A stretch of 64,000 bases of DNA from Jiangella anatolica (GTDB taxonomy: Bacteria; Actinomycetota; Actinomycetes; Jiangellales; Jiangellaceae). The translations under genes were made by a program, and so were the position numbers. Under the pieces are notes generated by a model that made no database searches, was not told the origin of the DNA, and saw nothing but the letters and a program-made list of their open reading frames with translations. Position 1 is the stretch's first letter. Each line of letters starts with the position of its first letter. Shown here in pieces: positions 36,145 through 45,315 of the stretch. The stretch lies in NCBI RefSeq assembly GCF_003236295.1, contig NZ_POTW01000003.1, forward strand, positions 62,001-126,000, written 5' to 3'.

Positions 36145-37491
36145 ATGAGGTCCATTCGCTTCGCCGCCGCGACCGCGGCGGCCATCGCCACGGCGCTGAC
36201 ACTGGCCGCCTGCGGGGGCGCTTCGTCGTCCTCCAACACCGACCCCGGCGACGTCGAGGGCGAGATCGAGCCGCGGGAGATCTCGTGGCTGCTGTCCCGG
36301 CCCGCCGACGGCGCCGTCATCGCGACGGTCGAGCAGATCGCCGCGGACTACGCCGAGCAGCATCCGGGCTTCTCGCTGAACCTGGTGACGACGCCCGACC
36401 GGCCCTCGTACCTGCAGAAGCTGGAGACGCTCGCCGCCGCGCGGGAGCTGCCGGAGCTGTTCGACTCCGACGCCACGCCGTTCGCGGCCAAGCTGCGCGA
36501 CCAGGACCTGATGGTCGACGTCGAGGCCCTGCTCGAGGAGCTGGACCTGCGCGACGACTACCGGCCGCTCGCGCTGGACTACCAGCGCTTCGACGACGGC
36601 GGGCTGTACCTGCTGCCGTTCGAGTTCGAGATCGAGGTGTTCTGGTACAACCGCGCGCTGTTCGAGCAGGCCGGCGTCGAGGTCCCCGCCACGCTGGACG
36701 ACATGGTCGGCCTGTGCGGCCCGCTGCGTGATGCGGGCGTCGTGCCGATCGCCGTCGACGGCCAGGACCAGTGGCCGCTGGAGCGCTATCTGGCGTACTA
36801 CCCGTTCCGGCTTGCCGGGCCCGACTACGTCACCGAGCTCAAGCGGGGCGAGGCGGCCCTGAGCGACCCGCCGGGCCGGGCCGCGGCGGAGTGGATCGAG
36901 GCGCTGGGCGCGGCGGGCTGCTTCCCCGACGGGTTCTCCTCGCAGGGCTACACCGACGCCCGCGACCTGTTCACCACCGGCCGCGCCGCCGTCTACAACA
37001 TGGGCACGTGGGAGCTGTCGGCGCTGACCAGCCCGGACCTCCCGGCCGACGTCAGGGACAACATCGGCTACTTCACGCTGCCGACGGCGGACGGCGCGGT
37101 GACCGAGGACAACGAGTACGTCGTGGTCTCCGGTATCGGGATGGCGATCAACGCGCAGACGTTCGACCCGCTGGTGAAGGACTTCGTGACCTACCTGCTC
37201 CAGGAGTACCCGGCGCGGTACGCCGCCACGGGCCGGTTCTCGCCGACGATCGGCCAGGAGACACCGGTGCCTGAAGGCGCGTCGCCGCTGTTCACCGAGG
37301 TGGCGGCGGAGATCGAGAACCTCGGCGACCGGGTGGCGATGCCGTGGGACACCCAGCTGGACCCGACGTCGAACACGCGGCTGCAGCAGGAACTCACGCT
37401 GCTGGCCCAGGGCGACATCACCGCCGACCAGTTCATCGAGACCGTCGACGCGACCATCGCCGACAACGCGCCGCGCTACTTCGGCGACTGA
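36145..37491 (+). CDS. Sugar ABC transporter substrate-binding lipoprotein (family 1)
   Basis: 448 residues with signal peptide and lipobox LAAC (MRSIRFAAATAAAIATALTL then AACGG). SBP_bac_1 body: AADYAEQHPGFSLNLVTTPD, FEIEVFWYNRALFEQAG, FTTGRAAVYNMGTWEL. ATG 36145 follows AGGAGG. It would deliver a fructo-oligosaccharide or related sugar to the permeases 37506 and 38390. Confidence 0.9.
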   Translation: MRSIRFAAATAAAIATALTLAACGGASSSSNTDPGDVEGEIEPREISWLLSRPADGAVIATVEQIAADYAEQHPGFSLNLVTTPDRPSYLQKLETLAAARELPELFDSDATPFAAKLRDQDLMVDVEALLEELDLRDDYRPLALDYQRFDDGGLYLLPFEFEIEVFWYNRALFEQAGVEVPATLDDMVGLCGPLRDAGVVPIAVDGQDQWPLERYLAYYPFRLAGPDYVTELKRGEAALSDPPGRAAAEWIEALGAAGCFPDGFSSQGYTDARDLFTTGRAAVYNMGTWELSALTSPDLPADVRDNIGYFTLPTADGAVTEDNEYVVVSGIGMAINAQTFDPLVKDFVTYLLQEYPARYAATGRFSPTIGQETPVPEGASPLFTEVAAEIENLGDRVAMPWDTQLDPTSNTRLQQELTLLAQGDITADQFIETVDATIADNAPRYFGD

Positions 37492-37505
37492 CCGGAGGCT
37501 CGAGC

Positions 37506-38393
37506 ATGCTGCCCAGCCGCTCCAGGACGTCGGTCCTGGTCTTCCTCCTCCCGCCGCTGCTGCTGTACCTGGTGGCGGTGGTGGCGCCCGTCGGGCAGTC
37601 GCTGTTCCTCAGCTTCTTCCGGTGGGACGGCATCACCGACATGCAGTTCGTCGGCCTTGACAACTACACCCGGATGCTGACCGGCGACGACGTGTTCTGG
37701 CGGGCGTTCGGCAACGCCCTGGGCTACCTCGCCATCAGCCTGTTCTTCCAGCTCGGCGTCGCGCTGCTGCTGGCGAACCTGCTGACGTACGTGCGCCGCG
37801 GCAAGGAGGTGGTGAAGACGCTGTACCTGCTGCCGGCCATCGTGTCGACGGTCGCGATCGGCTTCCTGTTCCAGCGCGTCTACTCCTTCGAGCCAACCGG
37901 GTTCGTCAACCAGGTGCTGCAGGCCGTCGGGCTGGACGGCCTCGCCCGGCCCTGGCTGTCGGACGTGAACACCGTGCTGGCCGCGGTGTCGGTGCCCGAG
38001 GGGTGGCGGTTCACCGGCCTGTACATGCTGATCCTGTACGCGGCCATCCTGGCAGTGCCGGCGGAGCTGGAGGAGGCGGCCAAGCTCGACGGCGCGTCGG
38101 CGTGGAAGGTCTTCCGGCACGTCCGCTTCCCGTACATCCGGCCGGTCTGGATCACCACGACGATCATGGCGGCCACCTACAGCCTGCGCGGGTTCGACAT
38201 CCCGTACCTGCTCACCAACGGCGGGCCCGGCCAGGCGTCGGAGCTGCTCACCACGTACATGTACAAGACGGCCTTCACCAGCACCGACTTCGGTTATGCG
38301 AGCACCATCTCGGTGTTCATCGTGGTCGAGTGTGTGGCCGCGGTCGCGCTGATCGTCGGGCTGCTGCGCCGGCGGGGAGGTGTGCTGCTGTGA
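37506..38393 (+). CDS. CUT1 sugar ABC transporter permease (MalF type)
   Basis: 295 residues, six membrane helices from VLVFLLPPLLLYLVAVVAP, coupling loop AELEEAAKLDGASAWKVFRHVRFPYIRP, and the typical PYLLTNGGPGQASE motif. ATG 37506 lies 14 nt after the binding-protein stop, behind GGAGGCTCGAGC. Confidence 0.9.
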   Translation: MLPSRSRTSVLVFLLPPLLLYLVAVVAPVGQSLFLSFFRWDGITDMQFVGLDNYTRMLTGDDVFWRAFGNALGYLAISLFFQLGVALLLANLLTYVRRGKEVVKTLYLLPAIVSTVAIGFLFQRVYSFEPTGFVNQVLQAVGLDGLARPWLSDVNTVLAAVSVPEGWRFTGLYMLILYAAILAVPAELEEAAKLDGASAWKVFRHVRFPYIRPVWITTTIMAATYSLRGFDIPYLLTNGGPGQASELLTTYMYKTAFTSTDFGYASTISVFIVVECVAAVALIVGLLRRRGGVLL

Positions 38394-39283
38394 CCCTGCT
38401 CGACACCCACCGCCCCTCGCCCGTCCGCCCCGCGTCCGGCGGCCGGCCGCCGCGACGGCTCGCCGTCGCCAGGCGCCTGACGACGGTGCTGGTCGCCGTC
38501 ATCGTCGCGGTCCAGGTCTACCCGCTGCTGTGGATCTTCCTCGCCAGCGTCCGCCCGGCCCAGGAGTTCGCGGCCGGCAACCCGTTCGCGCTGCCGTCGT
38601 CGATCACCCTGGAGAACTTCACCCGGGCGTTCGAGCTGGCCGACCTGCCGCGGTACATCGTCAACAGCCTGATCGTCACGCTGGCCTCCAACGTGCTGAT
38701 CGTGGCGCTGGGCATGATGGCGGCGTACGCGATCCAGGTGCTGGGCTTCCGGTTCAGCCGCGGCGTCCTCGCCCTGTTCCTCGTCGGGATCATCGTGCCG
38801 GTGCAGGTGGCCCTGGTGCCGCTGTTCATCAACTACTCGCGCGTCGGCCTGCTGGACACCTACCAGTCGATGATCCTGCCGCTGGTCGGGTTCGCGCTGC
38901 CGATCTCGGTGTACCTGTTCACGTCGTTCTTCCAGTACATCCCGCGGGAGACGTACGAGGCGGCGTCGCTGGACGGAGCGGGGCCGTACCGGGTCTTCTT
39001 CCGCATCACTGCGCCGCTGTCGGTGAACACCGTCGTCACCGTGGTGTTCGTGAACAGCATCTTCATCTGGAACGACTTCGTCTTCGCCAACACGTTCGTG
39101 CTGTCCGAGGAGCTCAAGACGATCCCGCTCGGCCTGCAGAACTACATCGGGGCCATGGGCGCGACGGACTGGTCGGCGACGTTCGCCGCCGTCTGCGTCA
39201 CCGTGACGCCGTTGCTGCTCGTCTTCCTCGTGCTGAACCGCGCGATCATCTACGGCCTGGAGAGCGGCGCCACCAAGGGATAG
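38390..39283 (+). CDS. CUT1 sugar ABC transporter permease (MalG type)
   Basis: 297 residues. GTG 38390 overlaps the partner stop (GTGA). N-terminal basic tail, then TTVLVAVIVAVQVYPLLWIF; coupling loop RETYEAASLDGAGPYRVFFRITAPLS; C-terminal ATKG. No ATPase gene accompanies the pair. Confidence 0.9.
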   Translation: MTLLDTHRPSPVRPASGGRPPRRLAVARRLTTVLVAVIVAVQVYPLLWIFLASVRPAQEFAAGNPFALPSSITLENFTRAFELADLPRYIVNSLIVTLASNVLIVALGMMAAYAIQVLGFRFSRGVLALFLVGIIVPVQVALVPLFINYSRVGLLDTYQSMILPLVGFALPISVYLFTSFFQYIPRETYEAASLDGAGPYRVFFRITAPLSVNTVVTVVFVNSIFIWNDFVFANTFVLSEELKTIPLGLQNYIGAMGATDWSATFAAVCVTVTPLLLVFLVLNRAIIYGLESGATKG

Positions 39284-39322
39284 GAGGACGATGATCGACC
39301 GGGACGAGAGGAGCGGGGACGG

Positions 39323-40351
39323 ATGACGAGCAGACGGCGCCGCGGCGAGCGCAGGGTCACCATCGAGGACGTCGCCCGCGCCGCCGGCGTGTCGTCGGCC
39401 ACGGTGTCCTTCGTCGTCAACGACAAGCCCGGGGTGCGGCTGACCGACGGCACCAAGGAACGCGTCTGGCGGGCCGTCGAGGAGCTGGGCTACCGGCCGA
39501 ACGCGATGGCCCAGACGCTCAGCCGCGGCCGGTCCAGCTTCATCGGACTGGTCGCCGACGCCATCGCGACGACGCCGTTCGCCGGCCAGATCATCCGCGG
39601 CGCCCAGGACGAGGCGTGGCGGCACGGATACGTCCTGCTGGTCGCGAACACCGAGGGCGTGGGCGACGTCGAGGCCAACGCGCTGGCGATGATGCACGAG
39701 CACCGGGTCACCGGCGTCCTCTACTCGACGTGGTACCACCGCAAGGTCGAGCCGCCGGCCGGCCTCGGCGAGCTGTCGCACGTCCTGGTCGACTGCTACG
39801 CCGACGACCCCGACGTGCCCGCCGTCGTGCCCGACGAGGTCCAGGGCGGGCGCCTGGCCACCACGGTCCTGCTCGACCGCGGGCACCGGCGCATCGCGTT
39901 CATCACCTCCACCGAACCGGCGCCGGCGACGTTCGGGCGCCTCGCGGGCTACGAGGGCGCCCTGACCGACCGGGGCCTGACGCTCGACCCGGACCTGGTG
40001 GTCGCGGTCCACCCCGAGCAGGAGGGCGGCTACACGGCCGCGGCCACGCTGCTCGATCGGCCCGATCCGCCCACCGCGGTGTTCTGCTACAACGACCGCG
40101 TCGCGATGGGCCTCTACGACGCCCTGCGTGAGCGCGGCCTGTCGGTGCCCGGCGACGTCGCCGTCGTCGGCTTCGACAACCAGGAGGTCATCGCCGGACA
40201 CCTCCGGCCGCCGCTGTCGACCGTCGCGCTGCCGCACTACGAGCTCGGCGTCGAGGGCGTGCGCATGCTGCTGGCCCTGCGGGCCGGCGAGCTGGAGCCG
40301 CCGATGCGCCGCCTGATCACCTGCCCGCCCGTCATGCGCAGCTCGGTGTGA
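39323..40351 (+). CDS. LacI-family transcriptional regulator (third circuit)
   Basis: 342 residues. Helix-turn-helix RRVTIEDVARAAGVSSATVS then FVVNDKPG; hinge MAQTLSRGRS; sugar-binding domain with FIGLVADAIATTPF and VVGFDNQEVIAGHLRPPLST. It is the fifth gene of its operon, 39 nt after the permease stop, and overlaps the fructokinase. The paired TTAAGCGCTTAA sites in front of the operon are its likely targets, giving feedback control of the whole unit. Confidence 0.9.
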   Translation: MTSRRRRGERRVTIEDVARAAGVSSATVSFVVNDKPGVRLTDGTKERVWRAVEELGYRPNAMAQTLSRGRSSFIGLVADAIATTPFAGQIIRGAQDEAWRHGYVLLVANTEGVGDVEANALAMMHEHRVTGVLYSTWYHRKVEPPAGLGELSHVLVDCYADDPDVPAVVPDEVQGGRLATTVLLDRGHRRIAFITSTEPAPATFGRLAGYEGALTDRGLTLDPDLVVAVHPEQEGGYTAAATLLDRPDPPTAVFCYNDRVAMGLYDALRERGLSVPGDVAVVGFDNQEVIAGHLRPPLSTVALPHYELGVEGVRMLLALRAGELEPPMRRLITCPPVMRSSV

Positions 40352-41277
40352 CCGGCCCCGTGCTCGTGGTCGGTGAGGCGCTCATCGACCTGGTGCGCCG
40401 GCGGGACGCAGGCGCGGCGGAGCACCCCGGCGGCAGCCCCGCGAACGTGGCGCTGACGCTGGGCCGGCTGGGCTGGGACGCGCGGCTGGCGACGTGGATC
40501 GGCGCGGACGCGCGGGGTGCGGCGATCCGGTCCTGGCTGGCGGAGTCGGGTGTCCGGCTCGTGCCGGGCAGCGACGGCGCGGCGCGCACGCCGGTGGCGA
40601 CCGCGACGCTCGACGCGGCCGGCGCGGCGGCCTACGAGTTCGACCTGGAGTGGCGGCTGCCCGCGGACGTGCCGGTGGACGGCGTCGTCGCCGTGCACAC
40701 CGGATCGATCGCCGCGGTGCTGGAGCCGGGCGGACCGGCGGTGGTCGAGCTGGTGCGCCGGGCCCGCCCGCACGCCACCGTCACGTACGACCCGAACCTG
40801 CGCCCGGCGCTGATGGGGGAGCCGGCGGCCGTGCGCGACCGGGTCGAGGCCTGCGTAGCGCTCGCCGACGTGGTCAAGGTCAGCGACGAGGACCTGGGCT
40901 GGCTGTTCCCCGGCGCCGACCCGATGGCCGTGGCGCGCCGGTGGCTCGCGGCCGGGCCGTCGGTGGTGGTGGTCACGTTCGGTGGCGACGGCGCCGCCGG
41001 CGTCGCCGCGAGCGGGCCGGTCCGGGTGACGGCGCCGCCGGTCGCGGTCGTCGACACCGTCGGCGCCGGCGACTCGTTCATGGGGGCGCTGATCCACGGG
41101 CTCGGGCGGGCCGGGCTCCTGGGCGCCGGCCGCCGCGACCGGCTGCGCGGCATCGACGGCGCGACGCTGACGTCCCTGCTGCAGCTCGGCGTCGACGTGG
41201 CCGCCGTGACCGTCGCCCGGCCCGGCGCCGACCCGCCGCGCCTGGCCGAGCTGCCGCCGTCGCCGTCCGTACCGTAG
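40348..41277 (+). CDS. PfkB-family carbohydrate kinase, probable fructokinase
   Basis: 309 residues from GTG 40348, overlapping the LacI stop. VVGEALIDLV and GGSPANVALTLGRLG are the N-terminal PfkB signature; VDTVGAGDSFMGALIHGL carries the anion-hole GAGD with catalytic Asp242. GGSPANVA is typical of bacterial fructokinases. It would phosphorylate fructose released by the GH32 enzymes in the same operon to fructose-6-phosphate. Linkage supports the assignment; other ribokinase-family sugars cannot be excluded. Confidence 0.87.
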   Translation: MTGPVLVVGEALIDLVRRRDAGAAEHPGGSPANVALTLGRLGWDARLATWIGADARGAAIRSWLAESGVRLVPGSDGAARTPVATATLDAAGAAAYEFDLEWRLPADVPVDGVVAVHTGSIAAVLEPGGPAVVELVRRARPHATVTYDPNLRPALMGEPAAVRDRVEACVALADVVKVSDEDLGWLFPGADPMAVARRWLAAGPSVVVVTFGGDGAAGVAASGPVRVTAPPVAVVDTVGAGDSFMGALIHGLGRAGLLGAGRRDRLRGIDGATLTSLLQLGVDVAAVTVARPGADPPRLAELPPSPSVP

Positions 41278-41287
41278 GAGCGCCCTC

Positions 41288-42769
41288 GTGACCCATGAGT
41301 CCACCCTCGGTCCGTCGAGCGCGCTGGCCGCGCACGACCCGCAGCGGCCGCGGTTCCACTTCCTGCCGCCGGCCGGCTGGCTCAACGACCCGAACGGCCT
41401 CACCCAGTGGAACGGCACCTACCACCTCTTCTACCAGCACAATCCGCACGCCCCGGTGCACGAGCGGATCCATTGGGGGCATGCGACGAGCGCGGATCTG
41501 GTGACCTGGGCGCACGAGCCGACGGCACTGACGCCGAGCGCCGGTCCGGACGAGGACGGCTGCTGGTCCGGCGTGCTCGTCGACGACGGCGGCACGCCCA
41601 CGATCGTCTACTCCGGCCATCGCGGTGGTCGCGAGCTTCCGTGCGTCGCCACCGGTTCGGCGGACCTGCGGACCTGGCGGAAGCTCCCGGACAACCCGGT
41701 GATCGCCGGCCCGCCGGACGGGCTGGACCTGACCGCCTTCCGCGACCACTGCGTCTGGCGGGAGGGCGGGCGCTGGCGCCAGCTCATCGGCTCCGGGATC
41801 CGCGGCGTGGGCGGCGCGGCCCTGCTGTACGAGTCGGCCGACCTGCGCCGCTGGGAGTACGTCGGCCCGCTGCTCACCGGTGACGTCACCCACGGCTCCA
41901 CCGACGACCTGAGCTGGTCCGGCAGCATGTGGGAGTGCGTCGACCTGTTCCGGCTGGGCCCGGACGGGGCGGCCGGCGCCGACGTGCTGGTGGCGTCGGC
42001 CTGGCACGAGGGCGCCACGCACTACCCGCTCTACTGGACCGGTGACTACCGGGGCGATCGGTTCCAGCCCGTCCACCAGGGGCCGCTCGACCTCGGCGGA
42101 CGCTACTTCTACGCGCCGCAGTCCTTCCGCGACGAGCACGACCGGCGCATCATGTTCGGCTGGCTGCAGGAGGGCCGGGACGAGTCGACCGTCGCTGCGG
42201 CGGGCTGGTCGGGCGTGATGTCGCTGCCGCGCGTCGTCACCCTCGGTGCCGACGGACGGCCGGCGCTGGCTCCGGCGGCCGAGGTGACCATGCTGCGGAC
42301 CGACCCGGTCACCGTCGCGGCCGGTCCGCTCGGCGACGCCGATCCGCGCCGGCTGTGGCTCGGCGACCAGTTCGACGTCGAGGCGCGGCTGGTGCTCGAT
42401 CCCGGAGCCGCGGTCGACCTGGTCGTGCGCGCGACCGAGGACGGCGCCGAGCGCACCGTCGTCACCGTCAGCCGCGCCGCGGACGGGCCCGGCGGCCGGA
42501 TCGCCGTCGACCGCGCGGCCGGCAGCCTGGACCCGTCAGTGGACGCGACGCCACGCGGCGGCCCGGTCCCCCTCGGCCCGGGCGGCGAGGTCGACCTGCG
42601 CGTGATCGTCGACCACTCCGCCGTCGAGATCTTCGCCAACGGGCGCGCCCTCACGACGCGCGTCTATCCGACCCGGCCGGACGCCGGCGGCGTCGAGCTG
42701 CGCGGTCGTGCCGGCGGCAGCCGGGTGGAGCGGGCCGGCGCCTGGCGGATGACCGACATCTGGGCCTGA
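41288..42769 (+). CDS. GH32 beta-fructofuranosidase (sucrose-6-phosphate hydrolase/invertase type)
   Basis: 493 residues, GTG start 10 nt after the kinase stop, no signal peptide. GWLNDPNG gives nucleophile Asp34, FRDHCVW (RDP variant, Asp153) the transition-state residue, MWECVDLF the acid/base Glu216. The C-terminal sandwich ends with VDHSAVEIFANGR, the usual GH32C motif. It splits terminal beta-fructose from sucrose or fructo-oligomers in the cytoplasm. Last gene of the operon; the next promoter starts 8 nt beyond its stop. Confidence 0.9.
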   Translation: MTHESTLGPSSALAAHDPQRPRFHFLPPAGWLNDPNGLTQWNGTYHLFYQHNPHAPVHERIHWGHATSADLVTWAHEPTALTPSAGPDEDGCWSGVLVDDGGTPTIVYSGHRGGRELPCVATGSADLRTWRKLPDNPVIAGPPDGLDLTAFRDHCVWREGGRWRQLIGSGIRGVGGAALLYESADLRRWEYVGPLLTGDVTHGSTDDLSWSGSMWECVDLFRLGPDGAAGADVLVASAWHEGATHYPLYWTGDYRGDRFQPVHQGPLDLGGRYFYAPQSFRDEHDRRIMFGWLQEGRDESTVAAAGWSGVMSLPRVVTLGADGRPALAPAAEVTMLRTDPVTVAAGPLGDADPRRLWLGDQFDVEARLVLDPGAAVDLVVRATEDGAERTVVTVSRAADGPGGRIAVDRAAGSLDPSVDATPRGGPVPLGPGGEVDLRVIVDHSAVEIFANGRALTTRVYPTRPDAGGVELRGRAGGSRVERAGAWRMTDIWA

Positions 42770-42776
42770 CGAGGTA

Positions 42777-42805
42777 TTGACGGCGGGTTCGCCCGGCCTT
42801 AAAGT
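42777..42805 (+). promoter_or_regulatory. Promoter of the 42858-49878 operon
   Basis: TTGACG (42777-42782), 17-nt spacer, TAAAGT (42800-42805): one of the best promoter matches in the window. Confidence 0.78.
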
Positions 42806-42808
42806 CTG

Positions 42809-42834
42809 CGTAATCGATTACGCAATCGATTACG
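42809..42834. promoter_or_regulatory. Paired LacI-type operators (CGTAATCGATTACG and CGCAATCGATTACG)
   Basis: A perfect 14-bp palindrome at 42809-42822 and an adjoining near-copy at 42821-42834. The first begins 9 nt after the start of the -10, over the expected start point, and the pair ends 23 nt before the LacI ATG at 42858, so autoregulation of that operon is likely. Confidence 0.85.
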
Positions 42835-42857
42835 TTCGGAGCCCGAGGGAGTGCCTC

Positions 42858-43886
42858 ATGAGCGGACCCACGTATCGGGACGTCGCCAGGGAGCTGGGCG
42901 TCTCGACGGCGACGGTGTCCCGCGCGCTCGCCGGCGAGATCGGCGTGAGTGAGGAGCTGGCCGAGCGGGTGCGGCGGACGGCCGAGGCGCTGGGCTACCG
43001 CTCCAACCGGGCGGCCCGGGCGCTGCGGAAGAAGCGCGCCGAGGCGATCGGCCTGGTCATCTCCGACGTCGAGAACCCGTTCTTCGCCTCGCTGGCCCGG
43101 ACGGTCGAAGGCGTCGCCGCCGAGCGGCGGCACGCGGTGCTGCTGTGCAACACCGACGAGGACCTCGACCAGGAGCGGCTCTACCTCGACCTGCTGATCG
43201 AGGAGAACGTCGCGGGCGTCATCGTGGCGCCCTCGGCCGAGGAGATCGGGCCGCTCGCGCAGCTGCGCCAGCAGGGCATCCCCACGATCACGCTGGACCG
43301 CCGCGTCGAGGACGATCCCTTCGACGCCGTCCTCGTCGACCACCGTGCCGGCGCGCGGGAGCTCGTCGCGCACCTGCTCGAGCACGGGCACCGCAGCATC
43401 GCCGCCGTCATGGGCACGACGGCGGCCACACCCAGCCGGGAACGCCTGGCCGGCTGCCGCGAGGCCATCGACGCCGTCGGCGGCGCCCAGCTCAGCGTCG
43501 TCGAGGGCGAGATGCGCGACGCCGTCGGCGTTCAGGGCACCTTCGAGCTGGGCGAGCGCCTGGCGATGGAGATGCTGACCGGCGACGACCGCCCGAGTGC
43601 GGTGTTCTGTGCCAACGGCCTGCTCTCGCTCGGTGTCCTGCGCGCGGTGCGCCGGCTCGGGCTGCGCGTGCCGGATGACATCGCGGTCGTCGGCTTCGAC
43701 GACCAGCCGTTCTTCGACCTGCTGGACCCGCCGCTCAGCGTCGCGGCCCAGCCACTGGACCAGCTGGGACGGACCGCCGTCGAACTCCTCTTCGAGCGGA
43801 TCGCCCACCCCGACCGGGACGTCAGCTCGGTCGTCCTGCCGCCCGAGCTGCGACTGCGCCGCTCGTGCGGCTGCTCGGGCACGTGA
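42858..43886 (+). CDS. LacI-family transcriptional regulator (fourth circuit)
   Basis: 342 residues. ATG 42858 follows GAGGGAG, and upstream in-frame codons would run through the operators. Helix-turn-helix TYRDVARELGVSTATVSRAL, hinge AARALRKKRAE, sensing domain (IGLVISDVENPFFASLARTV..., VVGFDDQPFFDLLDPPLSVAAQP). First gene of an operon with a CUT1 transporter, GH172 and GH32; it probably represses this operon through the CGTAATCGATTACG pair. Confidence 0.9.
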   Translation: MSGPTYRDVARELGVSTATVSRALAGEIGVSEELAERVRRTAEALGYRSNRAARALRKKRAEAIGLVISDVENPFFASLARTVEGVAAERRHAVLLCNTDEDLDQERLYLDLLIEENVAGVIVAPSAEEIGPLAQLRQQGIPTITLDRRVEDDPFDAVLVDHRAGARELVAHLLEHGHRSIAAVMGTTAATPSRERLAGCREAIDAVGGAQLSVVEGEMRDAVGVQGTFELGERLAMEMLTGDDRPSAVFCANGLLSLGVLRAVRRLGLRVPDDIAVVGFDDQPFFDLLDPPLSVAAQPLDQLGRTAVELLFERIAHPDRDVSSVVLPPELRLRRSCGCSGT

Positions 43887-43903
43887 CCGAAAGGACCAAG
43901 CTC

Positions 43904-45313
43904 ATGAACGCTCTGTGGACGCCCACCCGGCGCCGGTTCCTGTCCGGCTCGCTGGCCCTCGGAGCCGGCGCCCTGGCCGGGGGCACCCTGCTCTCCGCCT
44001 GCGGCAGCGGCGACGACGGCACCAGCGGCGACAACGCCACCATCGACTTCTGGCAGTGGTACTCGCCGCAGGAGGGCGGCAGCTACTCCGTCGCGGCACA
44101 GAGCACCTGGTTCGCCGACCTGGCCGACGAGTGGAACGCCCGCGGCGGCGCGCAGGTGCGACTCACCTACATCCCGATTGCGGAGTACATCGAGGGCACG
44201 CAGCTGCAGTCCGCGTTCTCCGCGGGCGAGGGGCCGGACATGTTCGTCATCAGTCCCGGCGACTTCCTGCGCTACTACAACGGCGACGTGCTCTACGACC
44301 TGACCGACGCGCTCGGCGACGGGGCCGGCGACTTCTACGCGTCGGCCATGAGCAGCCGGACGGTCGACGGCCGCGTCTACGGCATCCCGATGGAGAGCGA
44401 GCCGCTGACGATGTTCTACAGCGTCGCCGCGTTCGAGGAGGCCGGGTTGTCCGAGGGCGACATCCCCGCCACCTGGGACCAGCTGCTGACCGTCGCCGAG
44501 CGCCTCACCACCGGCAACCGGTTCGGCGTGCTGTTCGAGACCAGCCCGAACGTCTACCAGAACTTCACCTGGTACCCGTTCCTCTGGCAGGGCGGCGGCG
44601 ACGTCGTCGACGACAGCGGGCTGGCGTCGGCGTTCGACTCGCCGGCCGCGGCGGCGGCGCTGCAGTTCTGGCAGGACGCCATCGCCGCGGGCGTCGCGCC
44701 GCGGACCATGCAGGGCGGCGGTGGCGGCGACCTCGTCGCCAACCTCGCCAGCGGCTACGCCGCGATGGCGCAGATGGTGACGGCGGGCGGCTCGTTCCTC
44801 GAGGCCGGCGCGCCGGACTTCGAGTACGGCATGTTCCCGCTGCCGGTCCCCGAGGCCGTCGCCGACCCCGTCACGGACATGGGCGGCTGGGCGTTCTGCG
44901 TCAACAAGAACAGCGCGAACGCCGAGGCGGCGGCGGAGTTCTGCGCCTGGGCGCTGTCCGGCGACGAGAGCGTCGACCGGATGGTGTCCTGGGCGTTCGA
45001 CGCCAAGAAGAGCCTGCCGGTGCGCAAGTCGGTGATGCAGAAGGCCGCCGACGACGGGCTGTTCGAGCAGGACTCCCTGATGGCCTACGCCGCGTTCGAG
45101 GTCGTCGGGCTCGACCCGGCCGCCCTCGACAGCGACGACACCCCGTACGGCCGCGGCGAGCCGCGGTTCACGCCCGAGGTGGTCAAGGCGGTCACCGACG
45201 CCATCCAGGCCGCGCAGCTCGACGGCGTCGACCCGGCCGAGGCGGCCGGACAGGCCCACGAGCAGATCGACGCCGCGCTGGCCGGGTACGACGGCGCGCC
45301 GCTGGGCTCGTAG
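43904..45313 (+). CDS. Sugar ABC transporter substrate-binding lipoprotein (family 1)
   Basis: 469 residues. The signal TRRRFLSGSLALGAGALAGG then TLLSAC combines a twin-arginine-like motif with a lipobox, so export may be through Tat. SBP_bac_1 body: IDFWQWYSPQEGGSY, GEGPDMFVISPGDFLRYY, DVVDDSGLASAF. It starts 17 nt after the LacI stop and feeds the permeases at 45316 and 46253. Confidence 0.9.
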   Translation: MNALWTPTRRRFLSGSLALGAGALAGGTLLSACGSGDDGTSGDNATIDFWQWYSPQEGGSYSVAAQSTWFADLADEWNARGGAQVRLTYIPIAEYIEGTQLQSAFSAGEGPDMFVISPGDFLRYYNGDVLYDLTDALGDGAGDFYASAMSSRTVDGRVYGIPMESEPLTMFYSVAAFEEAGLSEGDIPATWDQLLTVAERLTTGNRFGVLFETSPNVYQNFTWYPFLWQGGGDVVDDSGLASAFDSPAAAAALQFWQDAIAAGVAPRTMQGGGGGDLVANLASGYAAMAQMVTAGGSFLEAGAPDFEYGMFPLPVPEAVADPVTDMGGWAFCVNKNSANAEAAAEFCAWALSGDESVDRMVSWAFDAKKSLPVRKSVMQKAADDGLFEQDSLMAYAAFEVVGLDPAALDSDDTPYGRGEPRFTPEVVKAVTDAIQAAQLDGVDPAEAAGQAHEQIDAALAGYDGAPLGS

Positions 45314-45315
45314 TC

